A DNA stretch of 64,000 bases from Clostridium culturomicium (lineage in GTDB: Bacteria; Bacillota; Clostridia; Clostridiales; Clostridiaceae), in assembly GCF_000821305.1 (NCBI RefSeq), contig NZ_CCXK01000017.1, positions 1,657,327-1,721,326 on the forward strand, in the 5' to 3' direction. Each line of letters starts with the position of its first letter. The stretch's first letter is position 1. This document shows positions 46,780-55,431 of the stretch, piece after piece. The notes under the pieces were generated by a model. The model searched no databases. It worked only from the letters and a program-made list of their open reading frames with translations, and had not been told where the DNA came from. The position numbers and the translations under genes are program-made.

Positions 46780-47817
46780 CTAAAACTTAATAGGATTAAC
46801 AATATCTTTTATTAACACAAAGGCCATCAAGCCCATTAATATTAAAAATCCATAATAGTTTACCGTTGCAACCTTTTCCTTATCTACTTCCTTACCAGTT
46901 ATAATCTGGAATAAAAGAAGGAAAATCCATCCTCCATCCAAGGCAGGGAAAGGTATAATATTAAACACTGCTAATTGAACACTTAAAAATGACATAAAGA
47001 ATAGGAGTGTTAGTACACCTTGCTGAGCCGCTCTTCCTGAAATCTTTATAATACTTATAGGACCTCCAACATCATCTGCCTTCACTTTCCCCTTAAATAA
47101 CTGTCCAAAAAATCCAAAGGTCTGCCTTATTGTACTACCCGTTTGATTTACTCCATAGCTTATTGATTGAACAAAATTAGGCTTAACATACTTACTGCTC
47201 ACACCTATCAAATATCTATCTTCCTGAGCATTATATTGCGGAGTTAATTGGAAAACCAATTCACTTCCATCCCTTTTAACTTTCATATTAATCTGATTGT
47301 CTTCGCCAACTATAACTTCATTTAAGAAATCCTCCCAAGTAGTTACCATTTTCCCATTAACTTCTTGAATTACATCTCCTGTTTGAAGTCCTGCCACCAT
47401 AGCAGGTGAATCAGCCACCACTGTATCTATTACATTAGTTGCATGACCACGTATTCCACCAACCAATGCAAAGAATATAACAGCCATTATCAAATTCATT
47501 ATCGGTCCAGCTGCTACAATTGTAAGCTTTTGAAATGAAGTTTTATTTGAAAATGCTCTCGGGTCTACAACCTGAACATCATCCTCTTCTCCATACATCT
47601 TAACATATCCACCTATTGGCAGTGCTTTGATAAGATACTCTGTTTCTTTTCCTTTTACAGAAAAAAGCTTAGGTCCCATTCCTAAAGAAAACTCCAGAAC
47701 CTTTACTCCATTAACCTTAGCCATTATAAAATGTCCAAGCTCATGTCCAATAATTAGTACACTAAATGCAAGCAATGCCATTATTGCGTAGGGTATAAAC
47801 GTAATTATACTTTGCAA
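46780..47817 (-). CDS. rseP: Site-2 protease RseP/RasP
   Basis: Intramembrane zinc protease that cleaves anti-sigma factors and signal-peptide remnants. The protein has about 345 residues with HELGH at about 25-29 in the first membrane helix, a PDZ domain (about 110-185, AGLQTGDVIQEVNGKMV) and the second ligand motif FNIIPFPALDGG near the end. No ATG lies near the expected start: TTG at 47817 follows GGGGAG by 7 nt and gives the correct N-terminus, so it is chosen over the TTG at 47844. Confidence 0.93.
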   Translation of the reverse strand: MQSIITFIPYAIMALLAFSVLIIGHELGHFIMAKVNGVKVLEFSLGMGPKLFSVKGKETEYLIKALPIGGYVKMYGEEDDVQVVDPRAFSNKTSFQKLTIVAAGPIMNLIMAVIFFALVGGIRGHATNVIDTVVADSPAMVAGLQTGDVIQEVNGKMVTTWEDFLNEVIVGEDNQINMKVKRDGSELVFQLTPQYNAQEDRYLIGVSSKYVKPNFVQSISYGVNQTGSTIRQTFGFFGQLFKGKVKADDVGGPISIIKISGRAAQQGVLTLLFFMSFLSVQLAVFNIIPFPALDGGWIFLLLFQIITGKEVDKEKVATVNYYGFLILMGLMAFVLIKDIVNPIKF

Positions 47818-47845
47818 TACTATTCTCCCCTTCCTTAAAACCAAT

Positions 47846-49003
47846 CTACTTTACATATTTCTTTAAAACATATTCTCTTACTCTTCTATCTATGTCTAAA
47901 ACTTGATCTAAAGTAGGTTTTTCTACAAATTCGAATTCCTTCATTGAACTCTCTATAATTTCTTCAATTTGAAGATAAGAGATTTTTTCATCCAAGAATA
48001 ATTCAACTGCAATCTCATTTGCTCCATTATATATTGCTGGCATGTTTCCACCCATCTTTCCAGCTTCATAAGCAAGTTTTAAGCATCTGAATGTATCCAT
48101 ATCTGGTTCTTCAAATGTAAGGGTTGACGCCTCCTTAAAACTCAAGGAGTGAGCTACAGCTCTATTTCTCTCAGGATAACATAAAGCATATTGTATCGGT
48201 AGCCTCATATCTGTAGATCCAAGTTGTGCAATAATCGAGTTATCTACATACTCAACCATTGAGTGTACAATACTCTGTGGATGAACGATAACTTCTATAT
48301 TTTCGTAATCTACACCAAATAAAAAATGAGCTTCAATAACCTCTAATCCCTTATTTACTAAAGTAGAAGAATCTATAGAAATCTTTCTCCCCATATTCCA
48401 CTTTGGATGCTTTAATGCCTGACTAGGTGTTATAGTTTTTAACTCATCTCTTTTCCTACCTCTAAAAGGCCCACCTGAAGCTGTAAGAATAATTTTATTT
48501 ACATCTTTACTTTCATTCCCTTGTAAACATTGAAATATGGCACCATGCTCTGAGTCAACTGGTAATATTTCAACTCCATTTTCTTTTGCTTCCGACATAA
48601 CTATATCGCCTGCGACAACTAAAGTCTCTTTATTAGCTAACGCAATATTCTTCTTCGCCCTTATAGCTTTAATTGTAGGCTTTAATCCAGCTATTCCAAC
48701 CACCGAAGTAAGTACTGTATCTACCTCTTCTAAGGTTGCAATTTTTTCTAAAGCTTCTTCACCACTATAAAGTTCGCAGTTCATATTGGCCTTTTCACAA
48801 TACTCTTTAACTTTTCCAAAGCAATCCGAATCCGTTACACCAATATATTTTGGCTTAAATTCCTCTATTATATCCACTAGCTTTTCAAAGTTTCTGTGAG
48901 CCGTTACCCCTACTAGCCTTACCTCATTTTCTGCATCCCTAATTACGTCTAAGGCTTGAGTTCCTATGGAACCAGTAACCCCAAGTATACTAATATTTTT
49001 CAC
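47846..49003 (-). CDS. dxr: 1-deoxy-D-xylulose 5-phosphate reductoisomerase
   Basis: Second MEP-pathway enzyme; NADPH-dependent. The product has 385 residues with the NADPH motif GVTGSIGTQALDV, LPVDSEHGAIFQCLQG (metal site) and HPQSIVHSMVEY. The GTG at 49003 lies 8 nt after GGAG; the nine-codon upstream extension starting MAKSEGE contains that site. A terminator behind cdsA shows that dxr-rseP-ispG-polC begin a separate transcript. Confidence 0.95.
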   Translation of the reverse strand: MKNISILGVTGSIGTQALDVIRDAENEVRLVGVTAHRNFEKLVDIIEEFKPKYIGVTDSDCFGKVKEYCEKANMNCELYSGEEALEKIATLEEVDTVLTSVVGIAGLKPTIKAIRAKKNIALANKETLVVAGDIVMSEAKENGVEILPVDSEHGAIFQCLQGNESKDVNKIILTASGGPFRGRKRDELKTITPSQALKHPKWNMGRKISIDSSTLVNKGLEVIEAHFLFGVDYENIEVIVHPQSIVHSMVEYVDNSIIAQLGSTDMRLPIQYALCYPERNRAVAHSLSFKEASTLTFEEPDMDTFRCLKLAYEAGKMGGNMPAIYNGANEIAVELFLDEKISYLQIEEIIESSMKEFEFVEKPTLDQVLDIDRRVREYVLKKYVK

Positions 49004-49095
49004 TTGTATCTCTCCTTCACTCTTAGCCAACTTGTATAGTTAAATATATACATAATTATACCCCATAACCCTTCAGATTACAAAAATATAATATT

Positions 49096-49133
49096 AAAAA
49101 GGTGTTAATATTGAGCTTCTCAATATTAACACC
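49096..49133 (-). terminator. Terminator of cdsA
   Basis: A perfect 15-bp stem (GGTGTTAATATTGAG and complement) with a 3-base loop and TTTTTAAT tail on the minus strand, 15 bp after the cdsA stop. Confidence 0.92.
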
Positions 49134-49147
49134 CTAATTCTTTTATT

Positions 49148-49942
49148 TTATCCAATAAATACACTTAAATAGTAGAATACTACAACGGCTACAAATAAAA
49201 TACTATCAAACCTGTCTAATATACCACCATGACCCGGAATTAAATTTGAATAATCCTTAACACCTGCATTTCTCTTGATTGAAGATGCCACCAAGTCTCC
49301 AAATTGCCCAAAAATACCACCTAGGATTCCTATTATAACATAATGGTATAAAGCAATATTAACTCCATATTTAGAAATTATAAATCCATACACAGTACAC
49401 CCAATTACACTTCCTAAAAGTCCACCAAGTGAACCCTCTACAGTTTTCTTCGGACTTACCTTTGGTATAAGTTTATGTTTTCCAAAAGCTCTTCCGAAAT
49501 AGTAAGCTAAAGTATCACAGCACCATGATGATATAAATATTAACCATAATAAATACTTTCCATTATTCATCATGCTTATTAACAAAATAAAGCTAAAAAA
49601 TACAGCTACATAAAAACATGGAAGTATCGTAAGTGCTATATCGATAAAGTTTATTTCCGTATTAAGCACCGGAACAATCATAAGAAGGAAAACTACTAAT
49701 AAAAATACTCCTACTGCAATTTTCACATCTAATCCAATACTTATGTATATGTTATAACCTATACACAAAATATATCCAACGATTTCAATAGGCTTATAAC
49801 CTTTAACCTTTGTTACCTTATAAAATTCATACATTCCACCTAAAGATAAAAATAGAACAGATAATTTTAAAAAGTATCCTCCCAATAATATAAATACTAA
49901 TAGAGGCACTAAAACTAAAGCCCCAATATATCTTTGATTCAT
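49148..49942 (-). CDS. cdsA: Phosphatidate cytidylyltransferase
   Basis: Makes CDP-diacylglycerol for phospholipid synthesis. The 264-residue membrane protein has about seven hydrophobic segments and the CTP transferase signature SSIKRNAGVKDYSNLIPGHG followed by GILDRFDS. It lies 16 bp after uppS, as in Bacillus. Confidence 0.96.
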   Translation of the reverse strand: MNQRYIGALVLVPLLVFILLGGYFLKLSVLFLSLGGMYEFYKVTKVKGYKPIEIVGYILCIGYNIYISIGLDVKIAVGVFLLVVFLLMIVPVLNTEINFIDIALTILPCFYVAVFFSFILLISMMNNGKYLLWLIFISSWCCDTLAYYFGRAFGKHKLIPKVSPKKTVEGSLGGLLGSVIGCTVYGFIISKYGVNIALYHYVIIGILGGIFGQFGDLVASSIKRNAGVKDYSNLIPGHGGILDRFDSILFVAVVVFYYLSVFIG

Positions 49943-49958
49943 TTAATCACCTCTTAAA

Positions 49959-50708
49959 TTACACTCCACCAAATCTTCTATTTCTTTTTTGATAATCAGC
50001 AATAGCATTTCTTAAATCCTTTGCTTGAAAATCAGGCCAATTTATGTTTGAAAACCAGAATTCTGAATATGCACTCTGCCAAAGCAGATAATTACTAAGT
50101 CTAAGTTCTCCGCTTGGCCTTATAATCATATCTGGATCAGGCATATTTTTCGTATATAGATGATTAGAAATTTCTTTTTCATTAATATCTTCTATTTTTA
50201 ATTTTCCTTCTGACACTAAAGATGCTATTTCTTTAACACCTTTAACAATCTCATCTCTGCCACCATAATTTAAAGCAATATTTAAAGTAAGTCCTTTATT
50301 ATTCTTAGTCTTTCTTTTAGCTGCTTCAATAGATTTTCTTGCTTTTTCAGGAAGCTTACTGATATCTCCAATACTATTTAAAATAACACCATTTTCGTGT
50401 AGCTCATTCAATTCCTTATCAATAAATTCCACAACTAAATCCATTAATGCACTAACTTCTTCGCTTGGTCTTTTCCAGTTTTCTGTTGAAAAAGCATATA
50501 GGGTTAAGTACCCAACACCCAGTTCTCCAGCTTCTCTTACTATAGTTTTAATTGTTTTCATTCCTGCTCTATGTCCCATGGTTCTTGGCAGCTTTCTTGC
50601 CTTAGCCCACCTGCCATTTCCATCCATAATTATAGCAATATGCTTTGGTATTCTTTCCATATCTAATTCTATGTTTTCTTCTTCTTTTTTGAATTTAAAT
50701 AATTTCAA
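49959..50708 (-). CDS. uppS: Isoprenyl transferase (undecaprenyl diphosphate synthase)
   Basis: Builds the C55 lipid carrier for peptidoglycan from IPP and FPP. The product has 249 residues with the catalytic Asp in HIAIIMDGNGRWAKAR, YLTLYAFSTENWKRP and IRPSGELRLSNYLLWQ. The start is TTG at 50708, 6 nt after GGAGAGG; it gives the normal N-terminus (KLFKFKKEEENIELD), while the ATG at 50732 lies before the ribosome binding site. Confidence 0.95.
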   Translation of the reverse strand: MKLFKFKKEEENIELDMERIPKHIAIIMDGNGRWAKARKLPRTMGHRAGMKTIKTIVREAGELGVGYLTLYAFSTENWKRPSEEVSALMDLVVEFIDKELNELHENGVILNSIGDISKLPEKARKSIEAAKRKTKNNKGLTLNIALNYGGRDEIVKGVKEIASLVSEGKLKIEDINEKEISNHLYTKNMPDPDMIIRPSGELRLSNYLLWQSAYSEFWFSNINWPDFQAKDLRNAIADYQKRNRRFGGV

Positions 50709-50811
50709 AGTTTTCCTCTCCGATCTAAACATTTATGTCATTGGTTTAACCTATATACAGCATTGTATACCTTCATATTATAGCATAAATCTCTAGAATT
50801 TAATAACTAAT

Positions 50812-50841
50812 AATAAAACCTGCAATATTTGCAGGTTTTAT
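50812..50841 (-). terminator. Terminator of frr
   Basis: A 12-bp stem (ATAAAACCTGCA and complement, 5-base loop) ends in TTATTATT on the minus strand just after frr, separating it from uppS. Confidence 0.85.
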
Positions 50842-50847
50842 GTAATA

Positions 50848-51405
50848 TTAAACTGTCATTATCTCTTTTTCTTTTGAGTCAACCATTTGATCTAAAGTTT
50901 TGATAAATTTATCAGTTTCTTTTTGAATAGTATCTTCACCTTTTTTACATTCATCTTCGCTGATTTCATTATTCTTCTTTAAAGCTTTTAATTTATCGTT
51001 AGCATCACGTCTTATAGATCTTATAGCTACTTTAGCATCCTCACCAAATTTCTTAACATTTTTAACTAAATTTTTTCTAGTTTCTTCTGTTAATTCTGGA
51101 ACTACAAGTCTTATAACTGTACCATCACTACTTGGATTTATTCCTAAGTCTGATTTTAAAATTGCTTTTTCGATAGCCTTTAGTGTGCTTTTATCCCATG
51201 GCTGTATTAAAATAACTCTTGGTTCTGGCGCAGATACGTTTCCAACTTGATTTATTGGAACCATTGAACCATACGCTTCAACTTGAATTCTATCAAGCAT
51301 AGTTGGGTTTGCTCTTCCAGCCTTTAATGTTGATAACTGATGCTGTAAACTTAAAACAGTTTTATTCATTTTTTCATCAGCATTTTTGATGATATCTTTA
51401 ATCAT
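50848..51405 (-). CDS. frr: Ribosome recycling factor
   Basis: Splits post-termination ribosomes with EF-G. The 185-residue protein is a three-helix bundle plus alpha/beta domain, with LKAGRANPTMLDRIQVEAYG and the end DKFIKTLDQMVDSKEKEIM. It lies 17 bp after pyrH in the conserved rpsB-tsf-pyrH-frr order. Confidence 0.98.
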   Translation of the reverse strand: MIKDIIKNADEKMNKTVLSLQHQLSTLKAGRANPTMLDRIQVEAYGSMVPINQVGNVSAPEPRVILIQPWDKSTLKAIEKAILKSDLGINPSSDGTVIRLVVPELTEETRKNLVKNVKKFGEDAKVAIRSIRRDANDKLKALKKNNEISEDECKKGEDTIQKETDKFIKTLDQMVDSKEKEIMTV

Positions 51406-51422
51406 AAAATAACCTCCATCAT

Positions 51423-52145
51423 TTATTTACATATATTTGATGATACTAATGTACCAATTTCTTCACCTTTAACTGCTCTTATTATATTATGTGGTTCATC
51501 TAATCCAAATACCAATATTGGAATGTCATTATCCATACATAATGATGTTGCAGTAGAATCCATTACTTGTAATCCTTTTTCAAGAACCTCTATATAAGAT
51601 AAATTATCAAATTTAACAGCATCCTCAAATTTGTGAGGATCTTTGTCATATACTCCATCAACCTTTTTAGCAAGTAAAATAACTTCTGCTTCTATTTCTG
51701 CTGCTCTTAAAGCTGCTGTAGTATCTGTGGAGAAATATGGATTTCCTGTTCCTGCTGCAAATATTACAACTCTTCCTTTTTCAAGATGTCTCATTGCTCT
51801 TCTTCTGATATATGGTTCAGCAATTTCTTTCATTTCTATAGCAGTTTGAACTCTAGTGTTAACCCCTATTGCTTCTAATGAATCTTGAAGAGCTAACGCA
51901 TTTATGCATGTAGCCAGCATTCCCATATAGTCAGCAGTTGTTCTGTCCATACCTTCACCGCTTCTGCCTCTCCATATGTTTCCGCCGCCAACAACTGCAC
52001 CTACTTCAATTCCCATATCAACAAGTTTTTTAATTTGTAATGCAATAGTATTAGCTGTATCGAAATCAATACCATATCCTTTTTCAGCTGCTAATGCTTC
52101 TCCAGAAAGTTTAAGCATGACTCTTTTATATTTTGCAGTTTCCAT
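51423..52145 (-). CDS. pyrH: UMP kinase
   Basis: Phosphorylates UMP to UDP. The 240-residue amino-acid-kinase-fold enzyme has RVMLKLSGEALA, GAVVGGGNIWRGR and GTGNPYFSTDTTAALRA. A gap of nearly 200 bp with the tsf terminator and a pair of direct repeats precedes it, so it likely has its own promoter. Confidence 0.98.
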   Translation of the reverse strand: METAKYKRVMLKLSGEALAAEKGYGIDFDTANTIALQIKKLVDMGIEVGAVVGGGNIWRGRSGEGMDRTTADYMGMLATCINALALQDSLEAIGVNTRVQTAIEMKEIAEPYIRRRAMRHLEKGRVVIFAAGTGNPYFSTDTTAALRAAEIEAEVILLAKKVDGVYDKDPHKFEDAVKFDNLSYIEVLEKGLQVMDSTATSLCMDNDIPILVFGLDEPHNIIRAVKGEEIGTLVSSNICK

Positions 52146-52194
52146 ATTTATATTATACCTCCAACTTTATATATTTACACCATAATATGCATTC

Positions 52195-52229
52195 AAATAT
52201 ACGCCACCGTTATATTTTAAACATACGCC
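52195..52229. repeat. Direct repeat pair upstream of pyrH
   Basis: Two copies of AAAYATACGCC (52195-52205 and 52219-52229) agree in 10 of 11 positions with a 24-bp period, about 50-85 bp before the pyrH start. This looks like a possible protein or RNA recognition site; no known regulator is recognised. Confidence 0.4.
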
Positions 52230-52302
52230 AATTAAACAAACCTTGACCTATATAAATTATTCCTTTGTTATAGTAAAAATAACCCTATATATTTATAAAT
52301 TT

Positions 52303-52334
52303 CTAAAAAAAAGAGAACCTAGGTTCTCTTTTAT
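52303..52334 (-). terminator. Terminator of tsf
   Basis: A near-loopless palindrome AAAAGAGAACCTAGGTTCTC with a T8 tail on the minus strand, after the tsf stop. Confidence 0.85.
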
Positions 52335-52343
52335 TATATTGTA

Positions 52344-53264
52344 TTATTTTCCAGAAACTTGTCTTTGAACTTCTTCAGCAAAGTTTTCTTCTTTCTTCTC
52401 GATACCTTCGCCTCTTTCGAATCTAGCAAATCTAACAACCTCTACTGCTGCTCCGATTTTCTTTCCTTCTTCAGCAACATATTTAGCTATAGTGTAATCT
52501 CCGTTTTTAACCCAAACTTGATCAACTAAGCAAACTTCTTTGTAGTATTTGCTGATTCTTCCCATAACCATTTTCTCAACGATGTTTTCTGGTTTTCCTT
52601 CGTTAAGAGCTTGAACTCTGTATATTTCTTTTTCTTTTTCTAAAGACTCGCTATCAACTTGATCTCTGTTTAAGAATAACGGGTTAGCTGCAGCTACTTG
52701 CATAGCTACGTCTTTAGCTACAGTTTTAAGAACGTCATCTTGCTTTTCGCATGATAATTGAACTAAAACTCCGATTTTTCCACCACCGTGGATGTAGCTT
52801 TGAACGATTCCGTTGTCTGCAACAAATTTCTCAAATCTTCTTACTGACATGTTTTCACCTAATTTTGCAATTAAAGCTGTAACTGCCTCTTGAAGAGTCA
52901 TGCTTTCGTCTCCAACATATTTTGCTGCTAATAATTCTTCTACAGTTGTAAACTCAGAAGCTACTACCATTTTAGCTACATTGTCAGCTAAAGCTTTGAA
53001 ATCTTCATTAGCTGCAACGAAGTCTGTTTCACAGTTAACTTCTACTACAGCACCTGTTTTCATGTCTTCAGATATGTAAGTTACTACTACACCTTCTGCT
53101 GCTATTCTACCAGCTTTTTTAGTTGCTGCTGCAAGTCCTTTTTCTCTTAAAACTTCGATAGCTTTATCCATATCTCCGTTTGTTTCGTTAAGAGCTTTCT
53201 TACAGTCCATCATTCCTGAACCTGTTCTTTCTCTTAATTCTTTTACCATTGCTGCTGTTATCAT
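52344..53264 (-). CDS. tsf: Elongation factor Ts
   Basis: Nucleotide exchange factor of EF-Tu. The 306-residue protein has the N-terminal UBA-like module (VKELRERTGSGMMDCKKALN), the conserved TDFVAAN core and two EF-Tu-binding subdomains. It follows rpsB by about 130 bp with a hairpin between them. Confidence 0.98.
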   Translation of the reverse strand: MITAAMVKELRERTGSGMMDCKKALNETNGDMDKAIEVLREKGLAAATKKAGRIAAEGVVVTYISEDMKTGAVVEVNCETDFVAANEDFKALADNVAKMVVASEFTTVEELLAAKYVGDESMTLQEAVTALIAKLGENMSVRRFEKFVADNGIVQSYIHGGGKIGVLVQLSCEKQDDVLKTVAKDVAMQVAAANPLFLNRDQVDSESLEKEKEIYRVQALNEGKPENIVEKMVMGRISKYYKEVCLVDQVWVKNGDYTIAKYVAEEGKKIGAAVEVVRFARFERGEGIEKKEENFAEEVQRQVSGK

Positions 53265-53290
53265 TCTTATTCCTCCTTTAATTTCCTAAC

Positions 53291-53328
53291 AAAAAGGTAA
53301 ATGAAAGATTTCTCTCTCATCTACCTTT
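53291..53328 (-). terminator. Intercistronic hairpin between rpsB and tsf
   Basis: An imperfect 15-bp stem (AAAGGTAGATGAGAG against CTTTCATTTACCTTT, with G-U pairs) is followed by TTTTTGTT on the minus strand. Because tsf depends on the rpsB promoter, this is likely a partial terminator that sets the rpsB:tsf ratio; this is inferred. Confidence 0.65.
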
Positions 53329-53392
53329 GAAATTTCATCTGCCTTACAATCATAGATGAGGCCATTATTGAAATTATGTTAAAAGATATTTA

Positions 53393-54094
53393 TTACTCAG
53401 CTACTTCTTCGCCTTGTCTAGCTTCGATTATAGCATCAGCTAATCTTTCAGTTATTAATTTTACAGCTCTTATAGCATCATCGTTTCCTGGGATTACGTA
53501 ATCAACGTCATCTGGATCACAGTTTGTATCAACTATAGCTATAACTGGAATTCCTAAGTTTTTAGCTTCTAATATAGCATTCTTTTCTTTTCTTGGATCA
53601 ACTACGAATAAAGCTCCTATTTTGCTAGCGTCCATGTTTCTGATTCCGCCTAGGTTCTTTTCTAGTTTTTCTCTTTCATTTCTTAGGTTTATAACTTCTT
53701 TCTTTGGAAGAACTTCGAATGTTCCATCTTCCTCCATTTTATCTAAAGCTTCTAATCTACCGATTCTAGTTTTGATAGTTCTGAAGTTAGTTAACATTCC
53801 ACCTAACCATCTGTTGTTTACGAAGTGCATGCTTGATCTTACAGCTTCCTCTTGGATAGCTTCTTGAGCTTGCTTTTTAGTTCCAACAAATAATATGTCT
53901 TTTCCTTCTTCTGCAACTGATTTTATGAAATCGTAAGCTTCATCAATTTTCTTAACTGTTTTTTGTAAGTCGATGATGTAGATTCCGTTTCTCTCAGTGA
54001 AGATATAAGGAGCCATTTTAGGGTTCCATCTTCTTGTTTGATGTCCAAAGTGAACACCAGCTTCTAATAATTGTTTCATTGATATTACTGCCAT
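53393..54094 (-). CDS. rpsB: 30S ribosomal protein S2
   Basis: A 233-residue ribosomal protein starting MAVISMKQLLEAGVHFGHQT, with the EEGKDILFVGTKKQAQEAI region. The ATG at 54094 follows GGAGGG; the 18-codon upstream extension belongs to the leader. A sigma-A promoter lies about 105 bp upstream, leaving a leader of about 100 nt, which is long enough for autoregulation by S2. Confidence 0.97.
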   Translation of the reverse strand: MAVISMKQLLEAGVHFGHQTRRWNPKMAPYIFTERNGIYIIDLQKTVKKIDEAYDFIKSVAEEGKDILFVGTKKQAQEAIQEEAVRSSMHFVNNRWLGGMLTNFRTIKTRIGRLEALDKMEEDGTFEVLPKKEVINLRNEREKLEKNLGGIRNMDASKIGALFVVDPRKEKNAILEAKNLGIPVIAIVDTNCDPDDVDYVIPGNDDAIRAVKLITERLADAIIEARQGEEVAE

Positions 54095-54199
54095 TATTAT
54101 TTCCCTCCTGGTTTTTCCTCCACTACTCTCATTCTTATTAAAGACCAAATTGGCACCCTTTAATAACTTAAGTAGTGTGCGTATTTTCTTACCCTATGC

Positions 54200-54228
54200 A
54201 TTATATCACATTCAAATTTACTATTCAA
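54200..54228 (-). promoter_or_regulatory. Sigma-A promoter of rpsB
   Basis: TTGAAT and a perfect TATAAT with a 17-bp spacer on the minus strand. The 321-bp gap between codY and rpsB holds this promoter, the codY terminator and the rpsB leader; no other gene is visible. Confidence 0.75.
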
Positions 54229-54361
54229 TAATTTTTTGTGTATAAATGCTTAGGTTCTTTTATTTGATAAATGAAGGATTCCCCCTCAATTTATTTTGCA
54301 TTTGATAATTATGATAAATATTAGAATTTTTTCTATTGATATATGACCAAATATATTGAAC

Positions 54362-54401
54362 AATAAAATAAAAATCCTACTCCTAGGATTTTTATTTTAT
54401 T
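54362..54401 (-). terminator. Terminator of codY
   Basis: A perfect 18-bp stem with loop CTCC and flanking T-rich arms, 14 bp after codY. The symmetric A/T arms could work in both directions. Confidence 0.88.
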
Positions 54402-54415
54402 GTATTTAATGTTTA

Positions 54416-55186
54416 CTATTTAAGCTTATTCAATTCATCCATTAACTTCTCGTTAAGGATTTTTATGTGAGTACCTTTCATTCCTAGAGATCTTGACTCT
54501 ATAACTCCAGCACTCTCGAATTTTCTTAAAGCATTTACTATAACTGATCTTGTTATTCCAACCTTATCAGCTATTTTAGAAGCAACTAATAAACCTTCGT
54601 TTCCATCTAGTTCATTAAAGATGTGCTCTACTGCTTCAAGTTCTGAATAAGATAAAGTTCCAATAGCTAATTGAACTATCGCTTTCTTTCTTGCTTCTTC
54701 TTCGATTTCATCTGTTTTAGCTCTTAACATTTCCATTCCAACAATTGTTCCACTGTACTCTGCAATTACTAAATCTTCTTCTGTAAACTCTTTACCAAAT
54801 CTTGATATAAGTAATGTTCCTAATCTTTCTCTGTTTCCGTTTATTGGAACTATAGTAGTTTTCATTTCTTTGAAATCACACTCTTCATCTCCAAATACGC
54901 AGAAACCATTTGAAGCAACATTAGCTCTAGTTTCATCCACATTTAAAAGTCTGTTATTGTAGTCATCAGGGAATCTTTTGTTATCTTCAACATGAACCTT
55001 AACCTTTTCACATTCAAAACCATAAGAAAGGTTATATCCTAACACCTTTCCTTTTCTGCTGATTACATATACATTGCATTCTAAAACATCACTTAATAAT
55101 TCGCATATATCAGTAAATACCACTGGTTCTGATCCTGATTTTTGTAGTATTTTATTTAATCTTCTAGTTTTCTCTAATAGTGACAC
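54416..55186 (-). CDS. codY: GTP- and branched-chain-amino-acid-sensing regulator CodY
   Basis: Global repressor of Bacillota. The roughly 256-residue protein has an N-terminal GAF ligand domain (about 1-155) and a C-terminal winged helix with the highly conserved ASKIADKVGITRSVIVNALR and ESRSLGMKGTHIKILN. Three possible starts overlap (ATG, ATG, GTG); the GTG at 55186 is 7 nt after GGAGG and gives the family N-terminus SLLEKTRRLN, so it is preferred, though the ATG at 55189 is also possible. Here codY follows topA directly, without the xerC/hslVU genes found in Bacillus. Confidence 0.96.
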   Translation of the reverse strand: MSLLEKTRRLNKILQKSGSEPVVFTDICELLSDVLECNVYVISRKGKVLGYNLSYGFECEKVKVHVEDNKRFPDDYNNRLLNVDETRANVASNGFCVFGDEECDFKEMKTTIVPINGNRERLGTLLISRFGKEFTEEDLVIAEYSGTIVGMEMLRAKTDEIEEEARKKAIVQLAIGTLSYSELEAVEHIFNELDGNEGLLVASKIADKVGITRSVIVNALRKFESAGVIESRSLGMKGTHIKILNEKLMDELNKLK

Positions 55187-55215
55187 CATCATTCCTCCTC
55201 ATTCTTTTGTTTGGT

Positions 55216-55243
55216 AATATATCATCAAATATTTATTCGTCAA
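55216..55243 (-). promoter_or_regulatory. Proximal codY promoter candidate
   Basis: TTGACG and TATATT separated by 16 bp on the minus strand, about 30 bp upstream of the codY start. Confidence 0.5.
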
Positions 55244-55276
55244 CTTCAAACAATTCAAAATATTTATTTAGTTTTC

Positions 55277-55291
55277 AATTTTCAAATTGTT
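55277..55291 (-). promoter_or_regulatory. Weak CodY-box-like site
   Basis: The 15-mer AATTTTCAAATTGTT (plus strand) matches the CodY box AATTTTCWGAAAATT at 11 of 15 positions. It lies between the two codY promoter candidates, downstream of the distal -10, so it could mediate autorepression. Confidence 0.35.
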
Positions 55292-55305
55292 GTAATGCCT
55301 ATATC

Positions 55306-55334
55306 ATAATAACATATAGATTTTATTACATCAA
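55306..55334 (-). promoter_or_regulatory. Distal codY promoter candidate
   Basis: TTGATG and TATTAT with a 17-bp spacer on the minus strand, about 120 bp upstream of codY. Confidence 0.6.
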
Positions 55335-55431
55335 TATGTTTTTTATGTATTTTCGACATGTTTACAGTATTTTTTTAAATTATATTTGATTTAGAACACT
55401 TTTTACTTAAAGAATTACAATTAATTCATTC

